Shown one piece after another: positions 23,628-36,400 of a stretch of DNA of 64,000 nucleotides. Each line of letters opens with the position of its first letter. The stretch's first letter is position 1. The position numbers were made by a program, and so were the translations under genes. Origin of the DNA: Hygrophila difformis (lineage: Eukaryota > Streptophyta > Magnoliopsida > Lamiales > Acanthaceae); contig JAOANR010000006.1 of assembly GCA_030278955.1 (NCBI GenBank), forward strand, positions 13,551,974-13,615,973. The letters are read 5' to 3'. The notes beneath the pieces were generated by a model. That model made no database searches and had not been told where the DNA came from. It worked only from the letters and a program-made list of their open reading frames with translations.

Positions 23628-24100
23628 CAAGGTTTTAAATATCGGTTTTGGTATCTATATCGGACATATAAATTTAGGGTTTGAAGATATTTAAAATTTC
23701 AAGGAAAATTTTGGAGATATTTGTAATTTTTTTAGAAAACTAATTCGAATTTTTGAGATGATGAAAATGAAGATATTTCAAAATTCTTCATCTCTGTTCC
23801 TATATAAATTAGTAATATGCTAACAATACTCATTTAATGATATAATATACTAGTAATATTATTGATATCATGCACCATGTTGATTGATAAGAGACTTAAA
23901 ATTGATAAACAACTTAATTGGATGACATCATCAATATGGGTTGAAACATAAATTTTAATTTTTAATTTTTTTTAAAAAATATATTTTTAAAATTTAGAAA
24001 AAATATTTTTTTTTAAAAAATTTCGGGATATTTCGAGAAATTTCGGATTTCGAGCGAAAATTCGATGGAAATTTTGCAAAAAAATATTGCATGTGAAATG
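23628..24100. mobile_element. Truncated MITE-like repeat (TTTCGG-rich family)
   Basis: It begins CAAGGTTTTAAATATCGG and runs through TTTCGGAAATTTCGG-like sequence. The same order is seen at 61646-62256, whose far end is the inverted counterpart (GATATTTAAAACAATGG). The right end is missing here. No coding capacity. Confidence 0.5.
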
Positions 24101-25334
24101 AGGTTGGAGTGACTAATAAGACATCCAACAGCAGCCAACTACTCTGTCTACGCCACAGTTAACAGTCTTTCAGCCAACTGCATGATTATATTGTTTGTCA
24201 TCCTCCAAAACCAGAAACTACACACTTCAGCCAATACCATTAGTATATACTAGTAAAAAGGCATGCAATGCAACAAGGAGTTGCACGCCTGTCCACACCA
24301 CTTATATCAGCTACTACTTATACTTACAATAAGCAAAGGAGGTTAAAATGTGCCTATGAGCGTATCGCCTCTTTCAGGTGTTGCAGTTGCAGGCGGATGG
24401 CCATACGTCCCTCCCTGGTGGCGGCATACAATCAACTTCGCTTGCTCACTGCTTATTCAGTATTCCATCACATTGAGCTGCTATCTATGTTCTTGGCTAT
24501 GTGCTGCTGCTAACTATGGAGTTGTGGTAAGGGCACCCAACATGGACAGAAATAATATTCATGTCCTGTTTGGACTCATCACATGGAAATCTCTGTGATA
24601 TAGTACTACTACTTATCTAATAATGTTGTTGGAATCCAGGGCTTTAATTGGGGTGGGATGGTAATAAGCTGAAACAGCCTTGCAGCCATTCCTGTTTAAG
24701 CTTAATGAACCCAGCCAGCTATAGATTTTCTAAACGAGCCAAGCCTGAGTAACATCTAGAGCTACCCAGGCTTAATTGCTCGGCTCTTCTAACACCTCCC
24801 GTGATTATTAATGCATCAATTATAGTACTGGTGGTGGTGGAGAATCACTAGTCATGAAAATTGAAAATTCCTAGACTTCTTTTGTCTGCTCTTCTTCTTT
24901 TCTTTTTTTTTTTTCTTTCAGATTTTTCATATACACTAGTTTCTTTCAAAACTTCAATTTAAACATGGATTGACACGATTAAACTAGACTATCCACTTGG
25001 ATGAATTAGTCATTGCTGTATGAAATGTGTGCACGCGGCTAAATTTAACACTTTTATATTAAGGTGTATGTAGTTGGGACCTGGGAATATATATGCTTTG
25101 GAAGAAATTAGTGGATATGAAAAAGACAGTAATTATTAAGAAAGAAGAACGGACAAAACAAGTAAAGCAATTTGCAATTTTCATCACTTGTCATTCTCAT
25201 TTCTCCACCAGCAGCAGCAGCAGTATGTGTCTTTGATGCATTCATCACAAGTCTAGCAAATTTATCAATCATAATAGATGCATTACTTTTCCAAAACGAA
25301 ACACAAGCACACCACACAATCTCTCTGCAGCTAC
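24101..25334. other. Intergenic DNA downstream of the glycosyltransferase
   Basis: No gene was recognised. Two overlapping plus-strand ORFs at 24268-24598 lack family features. The stretch just before 25335 would contain the 3' UTR of the minus-strand glycosyltransferase gene. Confidence 0.4.
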
Positions 25335-26792
25335 CTAAATCCGATGATGCGATCCATTTTTCAAAAGCTCAACAAACTTGTCCATATAATTACCATTGAG
25401 TTCTTGATTTCCAAAAATCTTAGTGGCAGCTTCTTCCGCCCGTGCTTTTAGTGCTTCTCCTTCCTCGGAATCCATGGCCTTCCTCAGTGCGTATGCAATG
25501 CCATCTCTACTGAAAGATCCCTTCTCATCATCTCTCTCAACTTCTACAGCCAATCCCTTCTCAACCAACAATCTGGCATTCAATGGTTGATCGATCATAA
25601 ACGGCAACAACACAAGCCTGTGTCCATACACTAGATTCTCCAAAATAGAACCCCACCCTGCATGAAACAGAGACCCCCCAACCGATGGGTGGGCAAGGAT
25701 TTCCCTCTGTGGTGCCCATCCAATCCGCACGATTCCCCTCTCCGCCGTGCGGCTGACAAACCCTAAAGGCAGCGCCGCCTCCGCATCATCACTAGCCCAA
25801 TCGGGTTTCCTCAGTGCCCACATAAAGGGAAGCCCTGAAAGCTCCACCCCATATGCTATCTCGTAAATCTGCTCCTTGTTGAGTTTGCATTCGCTCCCAA
25901 ATCCCACAAACACAACTGATTTCGGCCCCTGTTTATCGAGCCAATTGAAAATTTCACTGTAGGGCTGCTCTTCTTCCCGAACAGCAACCCTAGGTGGTCT
26001 CGCTTCTTCTAGCTTCTTCGGCGGAAGAAACCCTATTGGAAACACCGGCTTGCCCATCAATTTCGAGTACGCATCGATGTACTCCCCGTCGAATTCCGCG
26101 GCGGCGCGCACGGCGATGCCCTGACTGGCTTGAATCAACTTGAACGCTCGCGTACCTGCTGAAAAACCGGTGGCGTCAACGTAGTTCATCACACCGTACA
26201 TATGCTCGGCTTCGTGAGGCCTGCAGGCCACTTGTGAGGGGAAATCGACCCAAGGTGGAGGGACCGTGAGATGCTCCGGCTTTGGCCTAACCTTTGTCTG
26301 CCCCTCCTCTTCAGGCGTCCCGAAGAAGACGGCGGTGCTGGCTGTGGTAACACAGAAGTGAATTAAAGGGATGTTCAGGTCTCGAGTAATATCAGCCGCC
26401 CAATGGTGGAAGAAATCCACAATTACCCAGTTGGGTAGCTTCTCCGCAATGAAGCTCCTGACAGGCTGGTGGAGGAGATCGCACGCCATCTTCAGGGAAT
26501 CCAATTGGTCCGCCGCCATGTCGGTGGTGGCTTCGGCGTTTTGAGGCAGGGGATTGGAGGAGCCGGGTAATTTGGGGAGAGGGATGGATATGAAATGTAG
26601 AAGGGGTGAAAGATGAGGTGGTGGAATATTGGGGAGCCTTTGAATGTTTGCTGGAGTGGAGATGTAGGAAACACGAATCCCTGATCTTGCGAGGGACATG
26701 GAAAGATCCAATAATGGAATCATGTGGCCGAAGGCCAGCCATGGGAGCACCACAACATGAACCTCCGCACCGTCATCTTTCCCATCCATCAT
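25335..26792 (-). CDS. UDP-glycosyltransferase, UGT91-like (intronless, 485 aa)
   Basis: Family 1 glycosyltransferase: moves a sugar from a UDP-sugar to a small acceptor, often another sugar on a flavonoid or triterpene glycoside in this clade, in the cytosol. A single exon of 485 residues is the normal length. The N-terminal half has the catalytic His23 (FGHMIP) and the partner Asp126 (VIVDFF). The PSPG donor-binding box runs from Trp359 (WAPQ) to Gln402 (IDQ). In it the common HCGW is HAGW (His377-Trp380), as tolerated in UGT91-like enzymes. The ORF opens with two Met codons; either could start. The sequence resembles soyasaponin/flavonoid rhamnosyltransferase-like proteins, but donor and acceptor cannot be fixed from sequence alone. 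It is high in GC compared with its flanks. Confidence 0.92.
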   Translation of the reverse strand: MMDGKDDGAEVHVVVLPWLAFGHMIPLLDLSMSLARSGIRVSYISTPANIQRLPNIPPPHLSPLLHFISIPLPKLPGSSNPLPQNAEATTDMAADQLDSLKMACDLLHQPVRSFIAEKLPNWVIVDFFHHWAADITRDLNIPLIHFCVTTASTAVFFGTPEEEGQTKVRPKPEHLTVPPPWVDFPSQVACRPHEAEHMYGVMNYVDATGFSAGTRAFKLIQASQGIAVRAAAEFDGEYIDAYSKLMGKPVFPIGFLPPKKLEEARPPRVAVREEEQPYSEIFNWLDKQGPKSVVFVGFGSECKLNKEQIYEIAYGVELSGLPFMWALRKPDWASDDAEAALPLGFVSRTAERGIVRIGWAPQREILAHPSVGGSLFHAGWGSILENLVYGHRLVLLPFMIDQPLNARLLVEKGLAVEVERDDEKGSFSRDGIAYALRKAMDSEEGEALKARAEEAATKIFGNQELNGNYMDKFVELLKNGSHHRI

Positions 26793-26884
26793 GTTTCAAG
26801 TAGTACGTACTTCACTATTTTGTGTAGGGGTTTGGTGATTTTGGGGTGCACATTATTTACTTGTTTGTTTTCAAGTCCATGTAG

Positions 26885-26892
26885 TATATATT
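26885..26892 (-). promoter_or_regulatory. Candidate TATA box of the glycosyltransferase gene
   Basis: Minus-strand ATATATAC about 95 bases before the ATG. Position and sequence only. Confidence 0.35.
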
Positions 26893-26939
26893 AGTATACT
26901 AGAACTCGATACCCTCGCGCGATACACTGCACGTACCTA

Positions 26940-27240
26940 GTAAAAAAAAACATTATAAATATAAAAGCAAAATTAAGCAAATATCCAACATTAGCACAAA
27001 TTATAAACAAACACAAACTGTAGACACAAATAGAGGTTTGTGTCTAAACAAACCTCTATTAGCACAAACCTCTATTAGAGTACCTTCTTTTTTACACCAT
27101 GTGCAAGAACTCTAAACAAACACAAATTATAAAATCTAAACAAACACAAATTATAAAAGGATGATATCTACATAATAAAGAAATCACCATATCAACCATA
27201 CCTGACATTAGCACAAACTGTAGACACAAATAGAGGTTTA
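26940..27240. repeat. AT-rich spacer with a short repeated motif
   Basis: TAGACACAAATAGAGGTTT occurs at about 27022 and 27221, and its part-complement AAACCTCTATT several times between, giving small hairpins. No gene is seen. Confidence 0.45.
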
Positions 27241-27374
27241 CAATGTAACAATCCGAATATTATGTATCCCAAATAATATTAAACAACAAAACACAATGAT
27301 ACAATTGCAATCAATCAATCGGTCAATAAGTCGCGCAACTTCGGGGACGAAGTTGTTTCTTAAGGAGGGTAGAT
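27241..27374 (+). mobile_element. 3' end of the interior of gypsy element A, with polypurine tract
   Basis: CTTAAGGAGGGTAGAT directly before the LTR start is the polypurine tract, as in the element at 47458-58583. A hairpin CAACTTCG-GGGA-CGAAGTTG precedes it at 27336-27355. The rest of the interior and the 5' LTR of A are missing from the window. Confidence 0.65.
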
Positions 27375-30196
27375 TGTAATACCCGAGAAATCGCCATCGA
27401 AAATTTAAATCCAAAAATAAAGAATTGGATTTAAATTATTAAAACCGAAATTATTCCGAGAGAGCGGAATTTATTATTTATCGGAAGATAGCAACTCGAA
27501 ACGAGTTTATCGAATTGTCCCAACGATCACGGATAATTCCCACATTATGATTTTTATTTTTTGAAGATAAAAAATCTTAATATTAAAAAAAAAAATTACT
27601 GTAGCACGTGGCTACTGTAGCACGTGCGGCTACTGTAGCATGTGCGGCTACTGTAGCAGCCGCTCCTTGTCGGATTTTTGTCCCCTTAATGGCCAAAATA
27701 CACCCCCAACACCCCATTATCATCCTTTCAAATCCCTTCCTCATCCCAAACTCTCCCAAAAACTAAAAACACAAAGCTTTACCTTCCGGCGACTTTCCGG
27801 CGACTTTCCGGCAACCAAATCCGACCGAGGAAGTGTGTAGATCAAGGATTGCAAGCTTTGGATTGTTGGTAAGATGTAAATCAAGTTTCCTTATGGTTTT
27901 AAGATCATAACCATTATCCTAACTTACGAATCTTCATATTCAAACACAAATCGGAGCCAAAGGAAGAATAAATCGGGTGGAAGAGATTCTTTCGTGACAT
28001 CCCGTGGATTCCGGACGACCCCGTGACCTCCTATACATTATCCCCACTGTAAATTAACCTTACTATGGTTTTGGGTGACTTAAAATGCAACCAAACATAG
28101 AGATTTAGAAACTCTAAAATCTGTCAACAAGAAAAACCCCCGGCGCAGCGTTTTCGTATGAATTTTTTGAACCCCTAAAGCTGCTCAAACGGAAAAACTC
28201 AAAACATGAAAAACGTTCCTAAGACATAGATCTAACTTCTGTAAAATTTTCATAATTTTTCATTGTGTTTTGATATCCGAAAACGGCCTCCAACAAACCT
28301 GCCCTAAAAGTCAAACTTGAAACTGTGACAGATTTGAAATTGGACCAAAACCCCTACTTCAAGAGTTCAAACCGAAAAACTCAAAACTAAGATTTTGATC
28401 CTAAGATCTTAAGCTATACTGTGTAAAAATTTCAGAGATTTTCATCGAGTTTTGATACCCCAAATCGTGTCGGACATATTCTGCATTTTTAAAGAATTTT
28501 CAAAAGTTGACAGTTTCCTTAACCGAACTTGATGAGCATATTTCTATCATTTCTAGTCCGAATTAATCTTTGTGATCTAAACAATAGTTGTAGATAATCA
28601 TGTCTAGTATGTGTCTGTAAATGTTCAGAATTTTTGGAGTCCATTTGACATGTTAAAAAGTCGAATCTTTGAACAGTGTCAAACCTGAATCCTGGCAGCA
28701 TACTATTTGTGTAGAAAACTTGATTTTTGACATGCTTCCCATCGTTTTTCCGAAAAACGCAAAACATGAAAGTTGTTCATTGGGATGTTTTTGAGATACT
28801 GTGAAAATTTCAGATCAATCGCCTAAGAAATGGATTTTTAAACTGAAAAGGCGTAAATTGTGACATCAATAGGTTTTAAACTTGTGAGATCTTGAAATTT
28901 CTAAACAAACGGTCGAAATCTTGTGATACGATAAAGCTATATGTTTGAAAATCCCGTTACACTAAAGTTGAAACGATATCAGTTACATTGGTTACATAAA
29001 ATTAGGGGGTGAGTGCTCTGCAGGGTGCCCTCCTAATTATTCATTTTGTGCCAAAACGGCAATGATTACTACGCGCGAAAGATTGCCAAAACGGCATCTT
29101 ATTTTTGGACCTATCCTCTCGGGTGTATCTGTATGGGTTACTCGAGGCTCGACGGAGTGGTACTGGATATGGCGGATTTGGCTACAAGAGCCAACGGGCC
29201 TATCCTCTCGGGTGTATCCGTATGGGTTACTCGAGGCTCGACGGAGTGGTACTGGGTATGGCGGATAGGCTGCGGCCGCCGGGCTACCGGCTAAATGAGA
29301 TATGATACTTATGAAATTGGCTGAGGCCGCCGGATCACCGGCTAAATGATATTTATGAAATTGGCTGCGGCCGCCGGATCACCGGCTAAATGATATTTAT
29401 GAAATTGGCTGCGGGCGCCGGATCACCGGCTAAATGATATTTATGAAATTGGGTGCGGCCGCCGGATCACCGGCTAAATGATATATTGTTGAGATGATGG
29501 CGTAACGGGAAATATATTAAAAAGCTCAGATTTTATGAAATTGGCTGTGGCCGCCGGATTGCCGGCTAAATTAAATATTGAGAAATGGTTACGTAACGGG
29601 AAAATAAAAGATTTAATGTTTTTAAGTATTTATTTATTTATGCCTTGCAAATCATTTTACTATGTAAGTTGAATTATGATCACGTGGAAAACTATGTTTT
29701 AAATTATGCCATTTAGTTATTAGTGGATGATTAACTTAAATTGTGTATTACCTACAAGCATCTTTTTATTAAATTTAATTAAAGGCCTTGAAACCCCTAA
29801 ATCATGCTAAGTGTTAACTTACTCAGCGCGTTTTTGCTGATCCAAACCGTTTATCCCCTTTTTTCTTACAGAGTATGAAGATTATGCATCGTCATATGCA
29901 TACATGGGAACATTTGGGAAAATCTCTATTTTAAATCCCTGCATTTAATTACGACTTGCATGAACGGGACTGTTTAACCCGTGTTTTGGCCATGTCGGCC
30001 CTTATACTTTATTTCCGCTGCACAATTTATATTTCTGCTGCAACTTTGATGTATTATTTTTAAATTATTTATGAATGGGCTGTTTGAATGTTTTAAATTC
30101 TGAAAAACATAGCCTTGCATCTCTTTAGTGAGCTCGGAGAAACCGTGTCTTGCTAGGGAGGTGTGGCGGTGGCATCCCGGCCTGGGTTACCAAAAC
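27375..30196 (+). mobile_element. LTR of gypsy family A, left part (interrupted)
   Basis: It starts TGTAATACCCGAG like the LTRs at 47458 and 55993. It shares landmarks with them in the same order: GGGTGAGTGCTCTGCAGGGT, the GCGGCCGCCGG block, the ACTCAGC...GCTGA hairpin, TGTTTAACCCGTGTTTTGGC and GAGAAACCGTGTCTT. Near its end it is broken by element B; the last bases, ending GGTGTTACA, are at 43821-43837. AAAAC (30192-30196) is the target duplication of B. Confidence 0.75.
29112..29490. repeat. Two tandem arrays inside LTR A (90-bp and ~44-bp units)
   Basis: A roughly 90-bp unit containing GTATGGGTTACTCGAGGCTC is repeated at about 29112-29191 and 29202-29281. Then a unit of about 44 bp containing GCCGCCGGATCACCGGCTAA is repeated four or five times to about 29480. 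The LTRs at 49250-49350 and 57780-57880 have only one copy of each, so the expansion is private to this LTR. Confidence 0.75.
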
Positions 30197-33100
30197 TATA
30201 ACACTTCGTAAAATTTTAAATAAAAATTTAAATTTTAATAATCAGATAATCTATTTCATATCGCTAATCCAAACACCTTCTAAGAAGGGATTTTATTGAT
30301 CAAAATTGTAAGTGGCCATAATTTATTAAAGAGCGGACATAATACTTTAAGGGTTAGTTTCTAAGACTTGGGACATGAAATATTGGAGGTTAGGCTCTTC
30401 GTATTTAATTATCTCAAGCCCAAATATTTTTGTGAGACTAATAGAATTTTGATCAATGTAAGTATAAGAGGATTAAGTTTTGATGGCTCGGATATTTAAA
30501 AAAACAAATCTAATTATAAAAAAATTAATTAAGAGACTTGAATGATTTCAAGTCCATAAATTTTTAAATCCGATTAATCACTATGATTTAATTAAAATAT
30601 TTGACCAAATAGATTATAGAATGAACAAGTGACCCTATTTGTAAATAATAATTTGCCCGAATTAAAATATTTTGGATCTTGGATCATTTTTTCTAATGGT
30701 TCCAATTATTAAATAATTTAACCTATTAAATTCGTTAAACTAATTTGCGAAAGTAAAACCATTAGGAGATTGATTAAATCCATTAAAAATGATTTGTAAG
30801 TATAAGGTCACTAGAGATTTATTAAGTCCATATAGTGCACATAAATCTATTCAGTCCATGGATCAAATCAAATTGGGCTACTCAATTAATTTTCAGGAGT
30901 TCAATTAGCAAGGATTTGTAGTCCAATAAACAAATAGGGAATCATACATAACCCCTTGGCCCAACCCTAAGCCCAAACCACCTAAACCCTAACCCTAATT
31001 TTTTTTCACCCTGCCGCCGCCGCCAACTCCGGCGCCGCCGCCGCCGGCCGGCCGGCAACCTCCGGCAGCCTTCACTGTGCGCGACTTCGGATTTTTCACC
31101 TTCACTTCCACCGGAGGCCGCATCCGCCAACACCTCAGCTTCCATTTCCGCCCTCCGACTCCACCCTCGCGCCACCGCGGAGCCACCGCCACCACCATCA
31201 TCCCTTTCACCCTCAAAATCCTAAAATTCAAAACCAACACCACCGCCATCTCCATCAACACCCGCGGCCACAAATCCTTCCACCACTACCATTTTTATTC
31301 TCAAATCAACAACACCAATAATCAACAAAAATGAAAATAAAGACATAGACAGAAATAGAGAGAGGCGAGACAGTGAGGAACGCCGCTGAAGTCGAACCCC
31401 GTCGCCGCCGCTCGCGGCCGTCGGCCCCTGCCGCCGCTGTGGTGGCCACCGAGTCACCATCCCCATCTTTTTCCCAATCGAAACATTAATCGAAACCACA
31501 AAACAAATAGGAAGAGAGGAGAAAAAAAGAAGGAGAAGAAGAGGATGGAGGCCGAGCCTTGCTGCTGCCGCCGCCGAGCTCTACCGCCACCGCCTGCCGG
31601 AGCTAGTACTTGAAGGAGCAAAAGAAAAAAAAAAACAAAAGAAAGGGGGCGGTGGAAACTAGAGAGAGAGTGAGGAAATGGAGAAGGAGACAAGGGAATG
31701 GCAGGAATGGCAGAAATGGGGAAGTGGGGAGTACGATTGAGAGGGAGTACAAATCATTAATGAGAGACAGAGGCAAAATAGGGAAATGGGGATAGCTGGA
31801 ATCTTGGGAAAAACTTAAAAAAAAAATAATAAAAAAAATATGTACACTTGTTTTATTCTAACCACATTGGCCTATATAAAACCCCCCACCTCTAGCCATT
31901 TACACACGCCCCAGCTCTCAATTTTCTTTCTTGTTTTATACTTCATTTTAGTTTCTGTTAGGGAAAATTTATTTTTCGGTAGAGGTGCTCCAAAGTAGTT
32001 TAAGGTGGTGTGGGAATAACAAGTCCACTAGTTGTTTCACTTAAGAGGATCGCTAGTCTGCATCGTGTTGTTAACTTCAAGCACACGGTAACTTTAAGTG
32101 AGAAATTTTAGTATTATTTATGTTAGAATATCTTTACAGTATACTAAGTTGGAATTAAAATTTTTGCTAGTCAAATAGCTGTAGAGAGATATCTGCTCGT
32201 AGGCGGTGCGTGTGTCGTGTCCATTTCGTCCACGGTGACAGTAAGTAGATTTTTACTTTTTGTGGAGTAAGCCCAAATTTATTTTAGCTTAAGCATAAAT
32301 TAAAAACCGCTTTATTATATTTTAAATTTATGCTTATTGCTCCCTACTACTTTTGGATTATTGGTATGCTATTTTTACTGTGCTTTATAATTTAGTGCGA
32401 TAACTCCTGAATTATGGTTAACCACTGTTACGGGGTTGGAATCGGTGCGTGGATCTTGTCGCCACCCTCGCCGTTGTGTGCTTCCAATGCCACCCGGGAA
32501 CGGTGCCGAAACGATACCACACCTTTTGCCAAGTGGATGTAGGAAATTTCATACCTCTTCCACAACCCTTGAATGTGCATGTGAGAATGGGTACCCCACT
32601 CTTGGGCCCCTTCCAATAGACATGAAGGCTGAAAACTACTTTTCGGCAACACATATTGTTATATTGTCTGATCCCGGGTTTTCATGATTAATATTGCATT
32701 ATGTACACAATATTCTCGTTTAAGCATACCTTTACCATAACTGTTGTTTTTAAATTATTTCTGCAACCCAACCTCCTCCGGGAGTAAGGGTCTACTTACT
32801 CAGCGATCGTTTTCGCTGACTCTACACTTTTATTATCCCTTTTCAGGTTGTGATATCTGAGGAGGACCATTAGCCATTTCACGTCACCGGGGCACGATTC
32901 GGGTTATTTTTAAATGCTTTCGGATTTAAGAAAAGGGTGTATAACTTTTTAAGTCTCCTTATCGGAGTTAACTTGGCATATATTTTGTTCTGATTTGAGG
33001 ACGTATATTTGGGCGTCTACCCACTTTTGAAATTTTCTACGCCTCACTATTTTCACCCGACGATGGATATTATTATTTTGAAAATGCATGATGAATTTGC

Positions 33101-33420
33101 CCCCTTTTCAAATGGAGGAATTCTCTTATCATATCATTATTATTGGTGAGCTCTTTTAAATGCGTCGCCATTTATTTTGAGTGGTATACCAAAATTTAAT
33201 TTAAGGCTTATTTTATACGCTATAGTATTATAAGCTTTTCTTTTCAGAGATTACGATATATGTCTAACATTTAGCATATATGTTCAACTCTGACTTCCCC
33301 GTGAATATTTTTGCTAGCCTTAGCGTATTCCGGATGGCCCGGGATACGTGGCGGTAACACCGGCCCCTTGTTCCCGCTCTTTGCTTCCGCTGAGCCTTTA
33401 GGGAAAACGGGGGTGTTACA
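30197..33420 (+). repeat. 5' LTR of element B (~3.2 kb)
   Basis: Near-identical to 40633-43820; the main differences are small indels in the CCG-rich stretch at 31005-31060. TATATAAA at 31873-31880 is the likely promoter. The end GGGTGTTACA is shared with family A. ORFs at 30942-31795 and 32418-32687 recur in both LTRs and are not genes. Confidence 0.85.
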
Positions 33421-33421
33421 G

Positions 33422-33430
33422 TTTGGTATC
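33422..33430 (+). other. Left half of the primer-binding site of element B
   Basis: TTTGGTATC here and AGAGCG at 38351 form a tRNA-iMet primer site once the insertion C and one GTATC are removed. Confidence 0.75.
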
Positions 33431-36400
33431 TGAAACTTTTGACGAGTTCCGTTAACACGAGTAATTTTCTGAAATCTCAGGTTTGGATTTATTAAATGAA
33501 AAGAGTTATGATGTAGGGAAGGGGTTTAAGGATATGTTATGATTTTCCTTTTTATTACTCATGTGAGGTGCTTTTGACTTCAACCGGCGCTGTGGTCCTT
33601 CCCGCTATGAAACTTTTGACAAATATCACGGTGCAACCAGGATTGACCTTCAGTCTGTCACCCTGAAAGTCCCTGGTATCTGCACCATGATGCTTCTCTT
33701 AATTTCATGTCAAGAAGATACCTGCCATGAAGCTTTTGAACATCTTCCCACTACATGAGTATTTTCTAAAATGTTGTCTTTTTATTTACTCGTGTCAAGA
33801 AACTGTGCTCCCGAAAGCGCACGGAGTCAAAAATTGCAGTAATTTATAGTAAGTACCGGATCGTTCACTGGAGGATGTGCGATGGAAGCAGGGCCCACGT
33901 CGTTTACTAAGATTTTCCACTCGGTTACTCGATTCAAGTTTTGCAAGGGTTTCTAACAACTACTTGACATAAATTAAACCAGATCATGAAAGCAGTAAAA
34001 ATTATTCTACAAAGCATGGTAAACTAGATCGAAGAAAGCAATTAAATCTATACTACGAAAGCAATAAAAAATTATGCTACACTATCTGGAAAGCAGGTTT
34101 AAAGATGACAGAAGGGACAGGGAGGAAATTATAATAAAGATTGGACAATATTCAGATGAAGCACTATTAAACTTCCATTTTGTTACACAGATCTTAGCTT
34201 GGGATAATCCTCTAGTTAGCTAACTCTCATGCTTTCTACGCCATGTTCCCTTTAACAGACAGATCCATAAATGAACCTATTCCGGATGTACTCACTCAAG
34301 ACTCAATTCTAGACTTTGGCAGAAGAAGATAGTAGTCGAAGGAATACTCAACCCTACCTTAGAAATTCACCAAGGCCTCTATATTGTTCATCTAGTATTA
34401 TTTATCACATCTTATCTACACCCAAGTGGATATTGACTTAATGCGATATCTAATATCAGATTTCCAACACACAGCAATTTTGAGAAGCAAATCGATATTT
34501 GAAAATCATTCCCTAGACAGGTACTAAACTCTCAATTAAAACACAGATCCTTTCAGTCTAGGTGAGACCTAATCGCTGACTCTGCTTCTAAGCTCTCAAA
34601 ATCAACCCCCAGTGGAATATGAATTAGTCATAACTGTTGAATTTATCCCTTACTCAGATCCGGATTTTATAAAGGAATTTTTGTTGGAAGTTTATTATGC
34701 AACATCAGATTTAAATCAAGACTTCTGTGTCCAAGGGGAAGGATCCCCAAAATAATGATATGACCGGAACATCTACATAATAGTATCATGCATATAAGTA
34801 TATGAAAAGGAAAATAAAATACCCCAAAATATAGGGTGGGGTTAGACAGAATGCGATACACAAAAATGGATTAGCCTGAGATGAGAAGAAATCGGCTAAA
34901 AAGAGTGCCAGAGATAGTTGGGGTTTTCCGGACTGCAAACATCTGCTGTCCGGTTCCCAATTTTCCCAGATGACTGATTTTAGACAGAAAGAATTCCAAA
35001 CAACGGTGAACGCCGTCATTTAGTTTTCTTTTGTCTGTGAGTGGAAGAAAAACCCACATATTTCTTGCTGTAATATGTCTTAACTGATGTTGGTCGACAT
35101 CAGTTAATACTATTGCAACTTGAATTCAGGTTGAGAAATTAAGATAAAGAAAATTAAAACTGTATCTGATTAGGAATTGGCTGAGTGACTAATCGAAACT
35201 CTTAGTGAAGAGAACGCTCGCCGAAGCTTCCACCAACCACTAACCAGATCATGCAAAATAACAGATAATGATTGACACACAGAAGACGGGTTAATCGATA
35301 TCCCTGTGAAGGGACCTTTCACCAACATTAATCTGTGGTGTTTCTCATTATCCGTTCATACACACAGTGAAAGAGAAAAAACATAAAGGTAAGAAAATAT
35401 TTTTGGTATTGTGTGGGTGTTAAGCACACAATAAGTGGACACTAATGGGTTGAAATGTGTAATGGATAGAAATCAGATGAATTGGGCCCAGGCCCAATAC
35501 ATCCATGCAACTTACACAAATCATGGAAGAAAATTTTTTTTGGAGTTTTCAAAATAGAAGGGATAGTTCAATTCGAATTATTGGGGTAATTCGAATTGAG
35601 AATGCATGAAGAATGAAGTATGATCTTACCCAATTAATCCTTGCAAAGGAATGAGATATCATCTAATTCGAATTGTTGAGCAATTCGAATTAATTCGAAT
35701 TGGGCAATTCGAATTGATGAAGTCCTTTCCTTGCTCAAAATTGACTAAGGCATATACCTCAAGGGGAAGGTGAATTCGAATTGTCCAGCAATTCGAATTG
35801 GTGTGGGGTAGAAAATAAACTAAGGCATGAGAGGATGGCAATGGATACAATGTGGTTTTCAAGCCAATTCGAATTGTTGAGCAATTCGAATTAATTCGAA
35901 TTGGATAATTCAAATTGGTTGGAAACCACATGAAGAGAGTAATTTTTGGTGTGCAATTCGAATTTCTTGGGCAATTCGAATTAATTCGAATTGCCTCAAT
36001 TCGAATTGCATCCCATTTTCTCATTTAAGAATATTTTTGTGCTCACAAGTGTTAGTTTGATTTCCACTGTGCGGTTTATGATGGATAAGATTTACCAAAT
36101 CCTTCATTTCACATCAATGTCATCTCACAGTCACACTTGTGAATATTTTGTGTTTATCAAGAAATATGCATGTACAATGGGTAATAGCATGATTTAAACC
36201 CTAGAACTACAAACATGAAATTTAAAGACTAATCTACCAACAATAATGAAAAATCTAAGAACTACAAGTATAATAAGGAAGAACATCAACATTATCTAAT
36301 AGAACAATAATAAAAATAAAATTTAGATCTAGGCCAAAAATAAAATAAAATGAAACTGAAACCTAGAGAAAGACACTATCTCTAAAATTATCTAGCTATC

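Noticed and set aside
24268..24598. Two overlapping plus-strand ORFs of about 80 codons
   Set aside because: No family resemblance, no splice context, composition explained by chance.
30942..31795. Overlapping ORFs in the GC-rich part of the B LTR, repeated at 41385-42197
   Set aside because: Present in both LTRs in several frames and altered by indels between copies; LTR sequence, not genes.
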